Shown: positions 13,888-25,419 of the stretch, piece by piece
How the letters are laid out: every line of letters begins with the position of its first letter
How positions within the stretch are numbered: position 1 is the first letter of the stretch
Source: Cercospora beticola
Lineage: Eukaryota > Ascomycota > Dothideomycetes > Mycosphaerellales > Mycosphaerellaceae
Reading direction: 5' to 3'
DNA: 64,000 nucleotides
NCBI RefSeq assembly: GCF_033473495.1
Contig: NC_088939.1
Span: 4,526,001-4,590,000, forward strand
The notes under the pieces: model-generated
Database searches by the model: none
What the model was told of the DNA's origin: nothing
Seen by the model: the letters and a program-made list of their open reading frames with translations, nothing else
Program-made: the position numbers and the translations under genes

Positions 13888-14164
13888 CCGGTCAGCAACT
13901 TCGCCTTACGCCGCTTCAAGGTGTTCAGTAATCTGAATATCGACATCGACCCGGACCCTCGGCGAACGCTTCGGCAGCTGCTAGTACGTGGCGCCACTAT
14001 GAATACATGCATACGATCCGCAATTGAGCAGCAAAATGCCGATTTCAAGTTGGACTATATAGTAGTGTCCGTTCTGGCCGAACGCAGCCCTACTGTATTC
14101 TGTTCCCACACGCAGTACCTACGAATCTTCAAGCTCCTTGTTCATCAGTTACTCACAGCAAAGA
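13888..14164 (+). promoter_or_regulatory. severed promoter and 5' UTR of the small secreted protein gene
   Basis: This 277 bp segment ends ...CACAGCAAAGA at the left edge of the copia element; the right edge resumes AAAGATG with the start codon of the secreted protein at 19910. Before insertion it was therefore the upstream region of that gene. A TATA-like CTATATAG lies about 108 bp before the junction. Confidence 0.65.
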
Positions 14165-14344
14165 TGTCGGTTTGGCCATGGCAGCCACCTCGCATGAACC
14201 GGAATCAGCCCTGACTGCCGGTTCTTCCGTTCCGGCAGTAGTATATAGAGCTAGCTCGTTCGCTACCTTCTATAGAATTAGACATCTTTATTATACCGAC
14301 TTTGACACTTGATCGAATACTCTCTATAGAGGAGCCTACCTATA
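14165..14344 (+). repeat. 5' LTR of the copia element
   Basis: 180 bp, starts TGTCGG. The outer half (14165-14235) is unmutated, while the inner end is changed (CCTATA where the 3' LTR has CCCACA). Confidence 0.92.
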
Positions 14345-15999
14345 CTAATTAGTATAAGTTCTTTATTAATTCTTACGCAAATTAGCTAGCTAGAAGAGCG
14401 TAATTAGGAAGAGATTAAACCTACGTATAGTATCGTTAGGACCTTAATTAACCTCTAATTACGGCTAATTCTTAGCAAAACTACGACTAGTATAGTATCT
14501 TAGTTATATAGCTACTAAAGAGGACGCTAAAACCTACGTTCTTTAGATTAATTTAATATCTATAGTACGAAGTATTAACTATACGAAAGAGGATTACCTA
14601 CGTATAGTATCGTTAGGACCTCCGAGTAGCTACTACTATACCGTACGTACGTACGCGGTAATAACGATACTACGATAATATTAGAACTACTAGAGAAGCT
14701 ATAGAAGTTTAGCGATTTAATCGATACTAGTAACTAGAAGTATACCGAACTAGATAATTAAGCGACGCCGGAAGTTATCTATAATTAGATCGTACGCTTC
14801 CTTAATAACCTTACCTTTTATTATAATAGCGCGCTATTTAAAGAAGCCGTAGATACCTTTAGCTACCTTACTAGCGAGTAATAGAAGATAACCGATAGGC
14901 GATTACTCTATAAACTAATTAATACGCTACGCTACTAAGGAGTTCTTATTTTAATTACTAAATAAACTCTAGTAATACGTATTAGATAGGCGCTAGAACT
15001 AGAAGAATACTAACTCTAGCTAGAAGACGAGGTAAAGCAATAACGTAATACTCTTAGCTTTTATAAACGATTAATTTATAGCCCTTAGCGAGCTACTAAA
15101 CTATAATAGTCTCGCTAATATAAGGAGCGATTAGCCTCGAGATAAGCGACTAGTTTACTAGTACTAAGGCTAGCGACGATAGCGATACTAGTACTACTAG
15201 TAAGTAGCGATACGATTAACTCTAAGAACCTACTAGAATAACCGGTTCTTAGAAGCTAAGAACTAATTCTACCGCCGACTAGTAACTCTACCTATATCTC
15301 TTAGAACGAACACCCTAGCTAGAACTAAAACCCTACTAGTAATCTAAAATAAACTACTATAATTCCGGAGTTTAATAAAGGTAAGGCTACGATAAACCTT
15401 AATAAGCTTTATACTAATTAGAAGAAGTATTCCGAGGCTAAATACGAGATACTAGCAACCTACCTAATTCGGTTTAATAAGCGCTATAACTAGCTACGTA
15501 TACTACTATTAAGCCGTAAGAATATTATATATACTATACTTACTAGAAAGATAAAGGAACTATAGGAGCGATAGATTATACCTACCTCTATAACCTTTAA
15601 TTAAGTATACTAACTAATCTAAGACACCTTCGAAACGCGTAACTTAAAGCTAGAATACTAATCGGAATAGCGTAATACTACTCTAACTAAGGTTTACTAC
15701 GATAACTCCGATAAGCTACTAATTTAATATTTCTAAACTATATACGATAACCTAATAACTATTAAGCCTAGACTACTAATCTTACTCTAGTACGATACTA
15801 ACGTAATAAACTAGCTTATCCTTACTTACTAAGATAGAGCAGAATATTAAGTAGCGCTACTAGGTAACTACGAGTTATTAGAGGCTCTAATTACTACTAT
15901 ACGAACGTCTATTACTACCTAGTTAAATATTAATAAAGTATAATCGGAAACCTCTAACTAGTTTATTACCGATAGGCAATATAGAAGGAATACTAGTAA

Positions 16000-16190
16000 T
16001 ATCGGATAGGTATAGTATAGTAGCTACCTCGTATAAACCGGCTTAAGCTCTAACTACTAGAATATAGATATTCCGTTCTAGTAGTAGTATATAGAGCTAG
16101 CTCGTTCGCTACCTTCTATAGAATTAGATATCTTTATTATACCGACTTTAATACTTAATCGAATACTCTCTATAGAGGAGCCTACCTATA
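16000..16190 (+). repeat. nested solo LTR of the same copia family
   Basis: 191 bp aligned end to end with the flanking LTRs (TATCGG start, CCTACCTATA end) with small indels. It is bounded by its own 5 bp duplication AGTAA (15995-15999 and 16191-16195). It is a second insertion of the same family that then lost its body by LTR-LTR recombination. Confidence 0.85.
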
Positions 16191-19100
16191 AGTAACTCTT
16201 ATAGTAACCGAAGATAACCGAATAACTACTAGTAACGTTAATCTTAACTATAGAAGAAGTGCTTTATTTATAATAAACTAGGTTACTAGTTAAGTAATTA
16301 CTTACGCTAAGAATATAATAAGGTACGAGAACGATTTACTAAGAATAATTAAGTATACTACTAGTACCTCCTTAATTATAAAAGCGAAGGATTACCTAAT
16401 AGCGACGACGATTCTAATTAATTAGATAGCTAATAATTCCTTATAGAGTTTAGTACTATTATACCGGAGATAGCGAAAATAATACTTTTAGCGCTATTAG
16501 ATAATTCTACCTACTACGCCTTTACTCTATACGATCTATTTACTAAGCTATCTACTACGGTTCTAATTAAGTAGATCTTTATAGCTAATCGCTATTCGAG
16601 CGCTATATTCTAAGATATCTTACCTAATACTAGAGCCTCTAGCGTATTAACTACTAGAATTAATTAGGTTAAAGCTCTTTAGCGATTAATGCCTAATATC
16701 TAGCTAAACTAGTCGATATAAGGTACTTACTATATTAAATTCGGAGCTAGTAACGCCTCCTCCTTAGGATTAATCGTCGTACTAATACTATTCGGCAATA
16801 TCTAGTTCGAGGCTATTCTAACCGATATACTATTCCTCTAGTATATATAAGATATAGATAAGCTCGATATTATACTTAATAACTAGAAGAACCTACTAAT
16901 CTAAAGCGATAATAAGGTTACTATACCTATCGTTTGTAAATAGAGTTATCTATAGCTATTACTCGACGAATATACCTATCTAGCTATATATAACCTCTCT
17001 AAGAGCGAACTATAGACGCTATACTGCCGATTCGGCTACCTCTCTATTAATAAGCTAGTAGCCGTACTAGAGCGGATTAGTACTAATTATAATAAGTATA
17101 CTCTCTAGCGTATTACTAAGTACTATAGGTTATACTAGTTCTATAGATAACTACCTAGACGATTTAAATTTACCTTCTATAACAATAATATTAACTTTAA
17201 TACGGAGGTTATCGTTAATATTATATACCTCGGACAGCCTAAACGACTAGTTCTATACGTCGTTAATACGGCTACTACTTTCTAAGCTATACGATTCCTA
17301 CCTAATATAACTACTAAGGCAGTTTAGAATACCTTACGTACCTACTAGATTAACGTCTATTAAGGGCTACTAGAACGTATTATCTATAACGCTAGTACTA
17401 ACTTCTATACGGACGAATTCTAGTAGTATATAGCGGCTATAGATATTACTACTAAAGAGGTACCCGTAGAGGTATATAATAGTATTAGTAAGGTCGAACG
17501 ATACTACGTACTACTATAGCGAGCGTTCGATATTATTAAATCGGAAACTAACCTTCCGAACGACACGGTACTATAAATAGTAGTTAAGGCTATTAATAAT
17601 ACTACTAGACCTCGAGGTTTAGTACTAACTTTACTAGTATTCGGTGCCTATCTACCACTACTATTAATAAGCACTCCTACGCCTAATATTAAGTAACGAG
17701 CTCTCGCTATTTAAAAGGCTATAGCTAAACTTAAACGTCTTTAATTAGAACGTTTAATCCGTAATACTCTAAATACTCGTAATAGCTCTAATTTACTCGT
17801 AGTAAAGAAACTACTACTAGGGGATAAGGTACTCGTTTAGCGTAAATTAGGTTAATAGACTAGCCCTTACCTACTAAACTATATTAAGAACGAAGATTAT
17901 ACTATAGAGTTACCTAGTAGACTAACCCGATTTAGAATTACCTTAGTTAAGCTATACCTAAGTAATAATAACGAGATAGAGGTAGAAGCTAATAACTCCG
18001 AGTATAATTAACTAGAACTACTAGTAGTACTACGGAAACGTAGAAGGCTAAAAGAGTTAAAGAATAAGCTAAAATAGCTAGCGGAGGCTATAGTTAATAC
18101 TAAGGAATAGCGTACTATAGACGAATTAATTAGATTAAGAACTACTAAGGTTATTACTAAACTAGGTCGTCTATTTAAGGCATTAACTAAGGTAGAGATT
18201 AAAGGCCTAATTAATAGAGTTATCGTATTTAAACCTTACGACTACTAGAGGTATAGTAACTACCGACTATTTAAATTATATATAGTCTATAAGGTTAAGA
18301 AGCGTAGTAACGGATAATTTCACGAGAAATTAAGACTTGTTATTTAAGGCTATAATAATCGTAATAAGGAAACGATTCTAATATAGTTACTAACTATTTA
18401 GCGAGTATTATAGCGAGTAATTATTAGCCTAGCTACGAGTCTAATTAAGTAAGGTTTTACGCTAGAATTACGCGATATTAGCTAAGCGTATACCTAGTTA
18501 ACTACCGAACTAAACCGAGTCGTTTTAGCGTTATTACCTAAAGAACTAGAACGCGACTACTATAGAATAATTATAAGAGTCGTCCTACTACTCTATAGAC
18601 TAGTAGAATTAGGTACCTATTAGTTTAATACGTATAGTAACTACTATAAGGATAAACTCTATATAGTAACTAGCTCGTTTAATCTATACTTACTAATTAC
18701 TATCTCGGAATTACCTAGAACTAGAATCGTCGGAATATAAACCGATAATATACTAATCCTCGCTAACTAAGAGTTCTAGTATATAGAGGCTAAATACCTC
18801 GTATTTACTAGTAAGCCTAAGGAACGACTAATAGCCGATACGCCTCTAACCTTTAATAGATATACTATATCGCTAAGCACTACTAGAACTATTCGTATTA
18901 TACTAAAAGGCTAAAGTAAATAACTAAGCCTTATCTATAATACTAATAGCTATATAGTATAGCGTATACGAGGCGCCTACCTAGTATCTATATATTAACT
19001 AGAAGCTACTTTTAACCTCTTAGTAGTAGCTTAATCTAAGGTACTAACCTCTAACGATATTAAGGCTCTTAATAAGCGAATCTAATAGTAAATAAATAAC

Positions 19101-19725
19101 TTTAACTATAGTTTAATATACTAACTACTAAATCTTAATTCGATAGTATTATATATCTTTATTAATAGCTTATTTACGAATAATAAGGACTTCTCGTTAT
19201 AAATCGGTTACCTAATCGTTATTAGTACCGAATTAAACGCTACTAGCTTATTTACTATAACTAGTAATATCGTCTATTAGAGCTTAACTAAGAGTAAACA
19301 AGTAATACGCTTAGTTCTTATATTAGAGATATATACTATTAGCTATAGTATTAATATAGTATTTAGTATTAATACTACTCTATCTATAATCTTATAGCGA
19401 CTAGACAAACTAGCCTTACTATTAATCGTCTATACCGATTTACTCTCGCTTTATAAATATATAGTTAAGCTCGGTACTACTAAGGAGAAACGCTTAATAA
19501 TCGATATTATAGTACTAAGGCAGATATACGAGGCTAGAGAGGTTTATAAGGTACGCTAGATTAATAGTACTACTAACTCTACTAACTCTATAACTAAATT
19601 AATACCGAATAAGGCATTAACGACGCTTATTAATTAAGGAACGATATTATATAACGTCTAAGGATAGGTTAAAAGGTAAACCAACTAGGTTCTAAACGAT
19701 TTATACGAGAAAGAGAGATTGCTAG

Positions 19726-19905
19726 TATCGGTTTAGCTATAGCAGCCACCTCGCATAAACCGGAATTAGCCCTAACTGCCGGTTCTTCCGTTCCGGCAGT
19801 AGTATATAGAGCCAGCTCGTTCGCTACCTTCTATAGAATCAGACATCTTTATTATACCGACTTTGACACTTGATCGAATACCCTCTGCAGAGGAGCCTAC
19901 CCACA
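19726..19905 (+). repeat. 3' LTR of the copia element
   Basis: 180 bp, ends CCTACCCACA. Its inner start is mutated (TATCGG for TGTCGG) and its outer half is essentially unmutated, the mirror image of the 5' LTR. Confidence 0.92.
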
Positions 19906-19909
19906 AAAG

Positions 19910-20220
19910 ATGAAGAGTTTTACGCTATTTACATCCCTGTTCATGTTTGCTCTCAGCGTTGCTGCCGAACCTTTCTCGCCCAGAGGGCCAATGGACGCCA
20001 CTTTCGGGAAAAGACAGGACTGTCAAGCAAAATGTCCTGACGATGTGAGCATATCGATGACTCGTTCGAAAAGACTACAGACATTGATAGCGCATAGACT
20101 TTAGTCTGGTGTCATTGTGGAGGTGGTCTCGCTACTTGCATGGATGGCGTCACGCAGGTTTCCTGTGTACGTTGGATTTGGAACTACGGCAATTCGCAAT
20201 TGCGCTGACCTATGCAGTAA
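19910..20220 (+). CDS. small cysteine-rich secreted protein, Kex2 site, candidate effector
   Basis: The most coherent model has exons 19910-20044 and 20098-20166 plus the stop codon in 20218-20220, giving 68 aa. Intron 1 is GTGAGC...CATAG. Intron 2 has an ideal GTACGT donor and a GCTGAC branch before TATGCAG. If intron 2 is retained the protein gains a short tail and ends at about 20206. Residues 1-19 form a signal peptide. A dibasic KR at 34-35 suggests Kex2 cleavage, leaving a mature peptide of about 33 residues with six cysteines, including a W-C-H-C pair. Size, secretion and cysteine content fit fungal effectors or small secreted peptides; the function is unknown. The ATG begins with the last base of the copia target duplication, so the natural promoter now lies 5.7 kb upstream and expression is doubtful. 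Confidence 0.72.
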
Positions 20221-20520
20221 TGCGAGTGTTCTGAGTTCGGGTTGAGGCGCGTTCTTGCCACTTGAAAGACAAATTGTGCTATGCTATGCCTCTGCTTCCA
20301 TTGACCGGACTCGTTCAAGGCGGTGCCATGTTAGGATCAAGTCGAGCAGACGCAGAATTGACACTGTATCTTGCAGGGCCACCAACTACAATTGCTGATG
20401 TTCGGACCCAGGAGTGCAATGCCCCCTTCTCATTATCAACAAGCGGAAAAGGACAAGATAGAAGAAGGTTGCGTCGTTCGCAAAATCAATCCAACGCTGT
20501 ACAGCACATTGAAGCCTTTA
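20221..20520. other. intergenic
   Basis: Convergent 3' regions of the secreted protein and GTP cyclohydrolase genes. Only short ORFs; no recognised feature. Confidence 0.4.
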
Positions 20521-21411
20521 TCAAGCTCTTGCCACGCCAATGAGGCTCAGGAATTCGTTGCGCGTCTTTAACTCATCGAAGCAACCGAGGACGCAGCTCG
20601 TAATGGTACTAGTACCAGTCTTCTCAACACCTCGCATGACCATGCACAAATGGCAGGACTCCATAACAACACCGACGCCTTGCGGCTTGACAATATCGTT
20701 GACAGTATATGCCACTTGTTTGGTCAATCGCTCTTGGATCTGCAGCCTACGGGAGAACATCTCGGCGATACGTGGTAGCTTGGAAAGTCCGATGACGACG
20801 CCATTCGGAATGTAGCCAATGTGCATCTACGAACAATTATCAGCTTGAACCAGAATGACGATCGCTAGTTGGAGGAGTAGTACCTTTCCAATGAAAGGGA
20901 CGAGATGGTGCTCGCACATGCTGTGGATCTCGATGTCCTTGACAATGACCATCTCATGGTGAGCCTCGCGGAACAGGGCTTTGTTGACAATGCTTTCGAC
21001 GTCGACTCGATAACCTTGTGTCAGGAACAACAAAGCCTCCGCATACCTTGACGGAGTGGCAAGCAGGCCCTCTCGATCGGGATTCTCGCCCACACATTCG
21101 AGCAGTGTTCTAACGGCCCCACGCATCTTTTCCAAGCGCTTGCTTGCATGTTCAGACTCTCCACCCATGAAGCTTTCGGAGCCGCTGCTTGGCTGCCTCA
21201 ACCTGTCAACCTCGAAAAATGACGATCGGGTCAGCAATGGGTTTGTTACCTCGGCGATCTGCTCCGCAGACTCGGCCCTGATATTCTGAATACAATTGGA
21301 ATGTTCTGGAGTAGACAGTCCATGGCTATCGAGGCCACGCACTGAAGCAACAGTATTGTCATGTTCGATGAGCCTCTCAGTGGTCAAAACGAAGTTGTCG
21401 GTGCTGGCCAT
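20521..21411 (-). CDS. FOL2: GTP cyclohydrolase I
   Basis: Converts GTP to 7,8-dihydroneopterin triphosphate, the first step of folate and pterin synthesis, as a cytosolic homodecamer. It has two exons on the minus strand (21411-20884 and 20826-20521) with a 57 bp intron starting GTACTA; the protein is 277 aa. The first ~75 residues are a variable extension. The catalytic domain then shows [18 protein letters not shown], the zinc/active-site block [14 protein letters not shown], and across the splice MHIGYIPNG. The last part has [17 protein letters not shown] (second zinc Cys) and [11 protein letters not shown]. All key residues appear present. It is divergent from the multidomain gene at 21982, so they share an upstream region. 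Confidence 0.95.
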
Positions 21412-21981
21412 GATGGCAAGTCGTGGTATGCCTGTAGGGATGTATCACTCTATCTCGGACGGTGCCTCAGGGAAATAAGTATCTTTCCTGAGCCCCGTTT
21501 GTCAAAAGCAAGTATTGCGCTTGTCGTTTGAACAGATTTGGCTTGAGATGAAGCGTACACTGGGCACAATTCTACAACAAGTATCTGACATACGATTGAT
21601 GTGATCAGGCGACCGGCACCAAGCTCCGTGAAGAGTTTGCTAATTGTATGTGTTTCAGTAGTGTCGGCGGCAGACAAGAGTGCTCACAGGAGTCCATTGG
21701 AGTCTGCCCCTTACCGAGAAGTTTCGCGCCTGCAACAGCTATTTCGGGCATTGTCGGTCAATCTGCTGGATGTTAGTGTCTACTCATCTTCTGTGTTTGT
21801 CAGCCCCTGCCCGTTTGCTGCGTGACCGGCCGGAAGGGTGCAGAACGCTTGATTAGGACTTTTCTGAGCAAACGGCTTCTTTGTGCACTGACTTGCTCAA
21901 CAACTTCATCGAATTCCAAATTGATTACTGATGCTAATTCAACTTTTGGTAGAAGTCACACCACTGTCGTACAAGATCGAG
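21412..21981. promoter_or_regulatory. divergent intergenic region
   Basis: 570 bp between the starts of GTP cyclohydrolase I (minus) and the multidomain gene (plus). It should hold both promoters. No specific motif could be assigned. Confidence 0.4.
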
Positions 21982-24900
21982 ATGGCGACCCTCGATGCCC
22001 TCAAAAGCGCTCTCCGTCGCAAAGTCACAGAAATCGCACTGTCTCCCACGAGACCGCTGTCCGACCTTGAATACGATGTTGGCTTCACCGCACTCGCCGA
22101 AGACTTCGGCAAAGCAACTTACGACGACTTCATCATTCCCCAGCTATCTCTTTTGCTGGAGCCACTGCTCAACTCCCGTACTCAAGTTTCAATCCTTGAG
22201 ATTGGACCCGGTCCCAAAAGCGTACTCGCAGAACTGCCTGATCGTCAAAAAAGCAAGATCAAGAGATATTCTGCCTTCGAACCCAACAAAGTTTTTGCCA
22301 CCAGACTAGAACAGTCTTTCTCCTCCATGTTCCAGTTCTCATCCTCACTACCGAACTTGCAGACTGCACCAGACATCCGTCGACATCGGTTCACTTTGGA
22401 TCCCAGAATAAGCACGAACGCGAACCACGAGGGAGAGGGCTTCGATGTCATACTCTTCTGCCACAGCCTGTATGGCATGGAACCGAAGCGAGATTTTGTG
22501 GAGAAAGCACTTGAAATGCTTACAAAGTCACTGGAAGACGGCATGGTCATTGTATTCCACCGGCAGAGCTCGCTACAACTCGATGGTCTAATGTGCCATC
22601 GAACCGCTTCTTTCCCAACGGGAGTGTTTCATGTCGAAGACGACGACAAAAAATTGGACTGCTTTGCTCGTTTCATCGCGGGTGTCGTCGTTGAGAATGA
22701 GGGAGAGGATGAAACTGTTCGATTGGAGTGGCGGAAGGAATATCGACTGCTCGGTCGTCGTGAATCTGGTCATCCAAATCATCTCTCCTTCGACGCACCC
22801 AACATCATGGTAGCCTTCACAAGACATGCAACTTCTCTGCCTCAGCTGATGACGAAGATGCCGACGGCGCCTGCATAATACAAGGTCAAAAGCCGCGAGG
22901 CACGACAGCATCAATCTGCATTGATCGTGAAGCCACAAGAGATCAGGCATGTGCAGTACTGCGTTCGTTGGGCTTTGTAAAACCAGACTGCTCTGACAAT
23001 CATCGGTGGTGGACACAGCGGTCACTGTCTCCAGCCAAATGTAGTTGCTGTTGATATGGGGGCCTTCGATAAGATACATATCGTCGCTCCTGCTGCAGGA
23101 GTGTCAGATACCGTGATTGTCGTCGGAGCTGGCAGCAAGGCCGGCGATGGATTCGCAACAGCCATGGCAGCAGAATTGACAGTACCTCTAGGATCACGGC
23201 CAAGTGTTGGTGCTGGACTGTGGCTCCAAGGTGGCATCGGTCATTTGGCTCGACTGCATTCACTCACGTGTGATGCCATTCTGGGTGCCGTGGTGGTCAG
23301 TGTTGCCTCTGGTCAAGTCTTCTGCGTTGGCCAAGTTCCAAAAGACCATCAACCACAAGGTGCAAAGTGCATCGACGGCGACAGCGATCTTTTGTGGGCA
23401 TTGAAGGGTGCCGGCAGTAACTTTGCAATCACTGTCAGCGTCACTTTCAAGGCCTCGCCTGCACGACAATTTGCTATTCAGAATTGGGTCATGCCGCTGA
23501 ACGATAAATCTGATGCGCGACGAAAGCTCCAGGACTTTGATCACCTTGTCGCCAGCAAGCTTCCCCAGCATTGCTCTGCAGATGCATATCTGTATTGCGA
23601 AAATGACAAGCTGCGTTTTGGAGTCAGTCTCTGCGAGACCTTCACGACTGAGCACACAGGCGAATGGCTGTCCATTGTCAGAAAGACATTTGGGCCCGAG
23701 AACGGCTCTCAGATCGTAGATGGTGTTGATCTCTTCGATACTGAGATGTATGTTTCTGCAATGCACGGAGATCATGCTGGCGGCAAGACGTCCTCTTTCA
23801 AGCGTTGTCTGTTCCTCAAAGACATCTCGGCATCAAGAATGGTCGATTCATTGATTGCGGCACTCAAATCTCGTCCCTCCCCATACTGCTACTTCCATCT
23901 TTTGCACGGTGGAGGAGCAGTCAGCGAGGTATCGGACGTCACCACTGCTTTCGGGTGTCGAGACTGGGACTTTGCGTGTGTGATCACTGGCGTATGGGAC
24001 CGTAGCCAAGAGGACACCGACATAGCCCGATGCACCACACAGTGGGTGTATGATGTGGCCAAAGGACTGTTGCCCATAAGCAGTGGAATCTACAGCGCCG
24101 ACCTGGGGCCAGATCTTCGAGATGCTGATCTAGCAGTCAAAGCCCTTGGGCCCAATCGCCCACGTTTGGCTCATCTCAAACAGAAATACGATCCAGAGAA
24201 TGTGCTAGCATACACTTGCCCCTTGCCGAAAGTACCGGGAACTCCGAAGCTCATTGTACTGGTCACAGGTGAACACGGCGCTGGCAAGGACTATAGTGCT
24301 GCTGTATGGGTCTCGGTCTTTGGTTCCAGCACTCACAAAGGGCTCACGGCACGCACAGTCAGTATAAGTAACGCCACCAAGCGAGAGTATGCGGAGGTGG
24401 CTAGTGCGGACTACAACCGTCTGCTTGAGGATCGGAAGTACAAGGAGCAGCATCGAGGATCCTTGACAGCATTCTTCGAAAATCAGCTACATCTGAGACC
24501 TCAACTAGCCGAGGAGCACTTTATGAAAGTGGTGAGCGACGCTGAGGGTGTCGATGTTCTTTTTATCACCGGCATGCGAGACGAAGCCCCGGTTGCTGCC
24601 TTCTCACACCTGGTATCCCACAGCAGGCTGCTCGAAGTGAAAGTCAAAGCTAGTAAAGAGACGCAGCGAGCTCGACGAGGATTTTTGGAAGATGACGATG
24701 ACGATTCCAATGACACTGCCACTGATGAAGATCAAGGCAGTAACAGTTGCCCCAACCTCGTTTTCACTAATGATGGTCTTGGAAAGGACGCAGCGATCAA
24801 ATTTGCTGAAATTCACCTCCTGCCTATCTTCGATGACGATCTGCTACAGCTCAGGCGTTCGATCCGCCTGGTACATGATTCTCCACGTCCGGGTTTTGCG

Positions 24901-25419
24901 TTCCGCGATGTACTCGGTATCTGTCAGCAATCGCCTGAACGAGATTTATGCACAACCTTATTGCAAAAGCATTTTAACGGCGACCGGAAGAAGGTTGATT
25001 TGATCGCTGGCTGCGAGACGGGCGGTTTAGTGCTGGGGCTACTGTTGGCGACACATCTCAATATGCCATTTGCGATGATACGCAAAGACGGTGAACGCCC
25101 TGATCCAAAGATCGCGGTTACAAAGTCTCTCTCGTACGTCTCATCTTCGGCGACCGAGAATCCCATGGCGGAGAACATTGAGATGGATGTTGGTTTGGTG
25201 TCCAAAGGCGATAGAGTGGTGGTGGTGGATGATGTTCTTTCCACTGGCGAGACTCTCTGTGCTGTCCTACAGCTCCTGGCTGAAGCGGGAATCGATACTG
25301 AGAAGATGAACGTCCTCGTCGTAGCTGAGTTCCCTGCTCACCGTGGACGGAACCTGCTGCGTCAGCGTGGTTTTGGTGGAGTCAACGTGCAAAGTTTGTT
25401 AGTCTTCGGTGGTGAATGA
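21982..25419 (+). pseudogene. four-domain fusion: methyltransferase / FAD oxidase / PMVK-like kinase / APRT-like, with two in-frame stops
   Basis: One frame runs for 1,146 codons from the ATG at 21982, broken only by TAA at 22876-22878 and at 22978-22980. Domain 1 (residues ~1-290) is an SAM methyltransferase of the EIGPGPKSVL type. Domain 2 (~305-750) is an FAD-linked oxidase with TIIGGGHSGH, GGIGHLARLHSL, GDSDLLWALKGAGSNFAI and a C-terminal LKQKYDPENVL. Domain 3 (~750-950) resembles animal-type phosphomevalonate kinase, with P-loop TGEHGAGKDY and KYKEQHRGSL. Domain 4 (~955-1145) resembles adenine phosphoribosyltransferase, with PRPP loop VVVVDDVLSTGET. The sequence between the two stops still encodes family-like FAD N-terminal residues, which suggests nonsense mutation (CAA to TAA fits both) rather than a gene boundary. 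A 177 bp in-frame intron (22810-22986) is a possible alternative that would remove both stops. No overall function is proposed. Confidence 0.75.

Larger units (their letters stand above)
14165..19905 (+). mobile_element. full-length Ty1/copia LTR retrotransposon, RIP-inactivated
   Basis: A 5,741 bp element with 180 bp LTRs and a 5 bp target duplication AAAGA (14160-14164 and 19906-19910). It is saturated with stops and nearly free of CpA/TpG internally. Treating stops as mutated Gln/Trp codons, the plus strand shows a Gag-like region (about 15.3-16.0 kb). The integrase core follows (about 17.23-17.56 kb, with a W-x-x-Y-x-G-L-L-E region, NASTNFYTDEF and EVYNSISKVERYY). Copia reverse transcriptase comes next (about 18.27-18.9 kb: EKLRLVI-GYNN, then RDIS-AYT, then TDNILIL). 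RNase H is last (about 19.16-19.55 kb: FTNNKDFSL-IGYL then TKSKQVIR). Integrase preceding reverse transcriptase defines the copia superfamily. It is interrupted by a solo LTR at 16000-16190. No product can be made. Confidence 0.93.
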
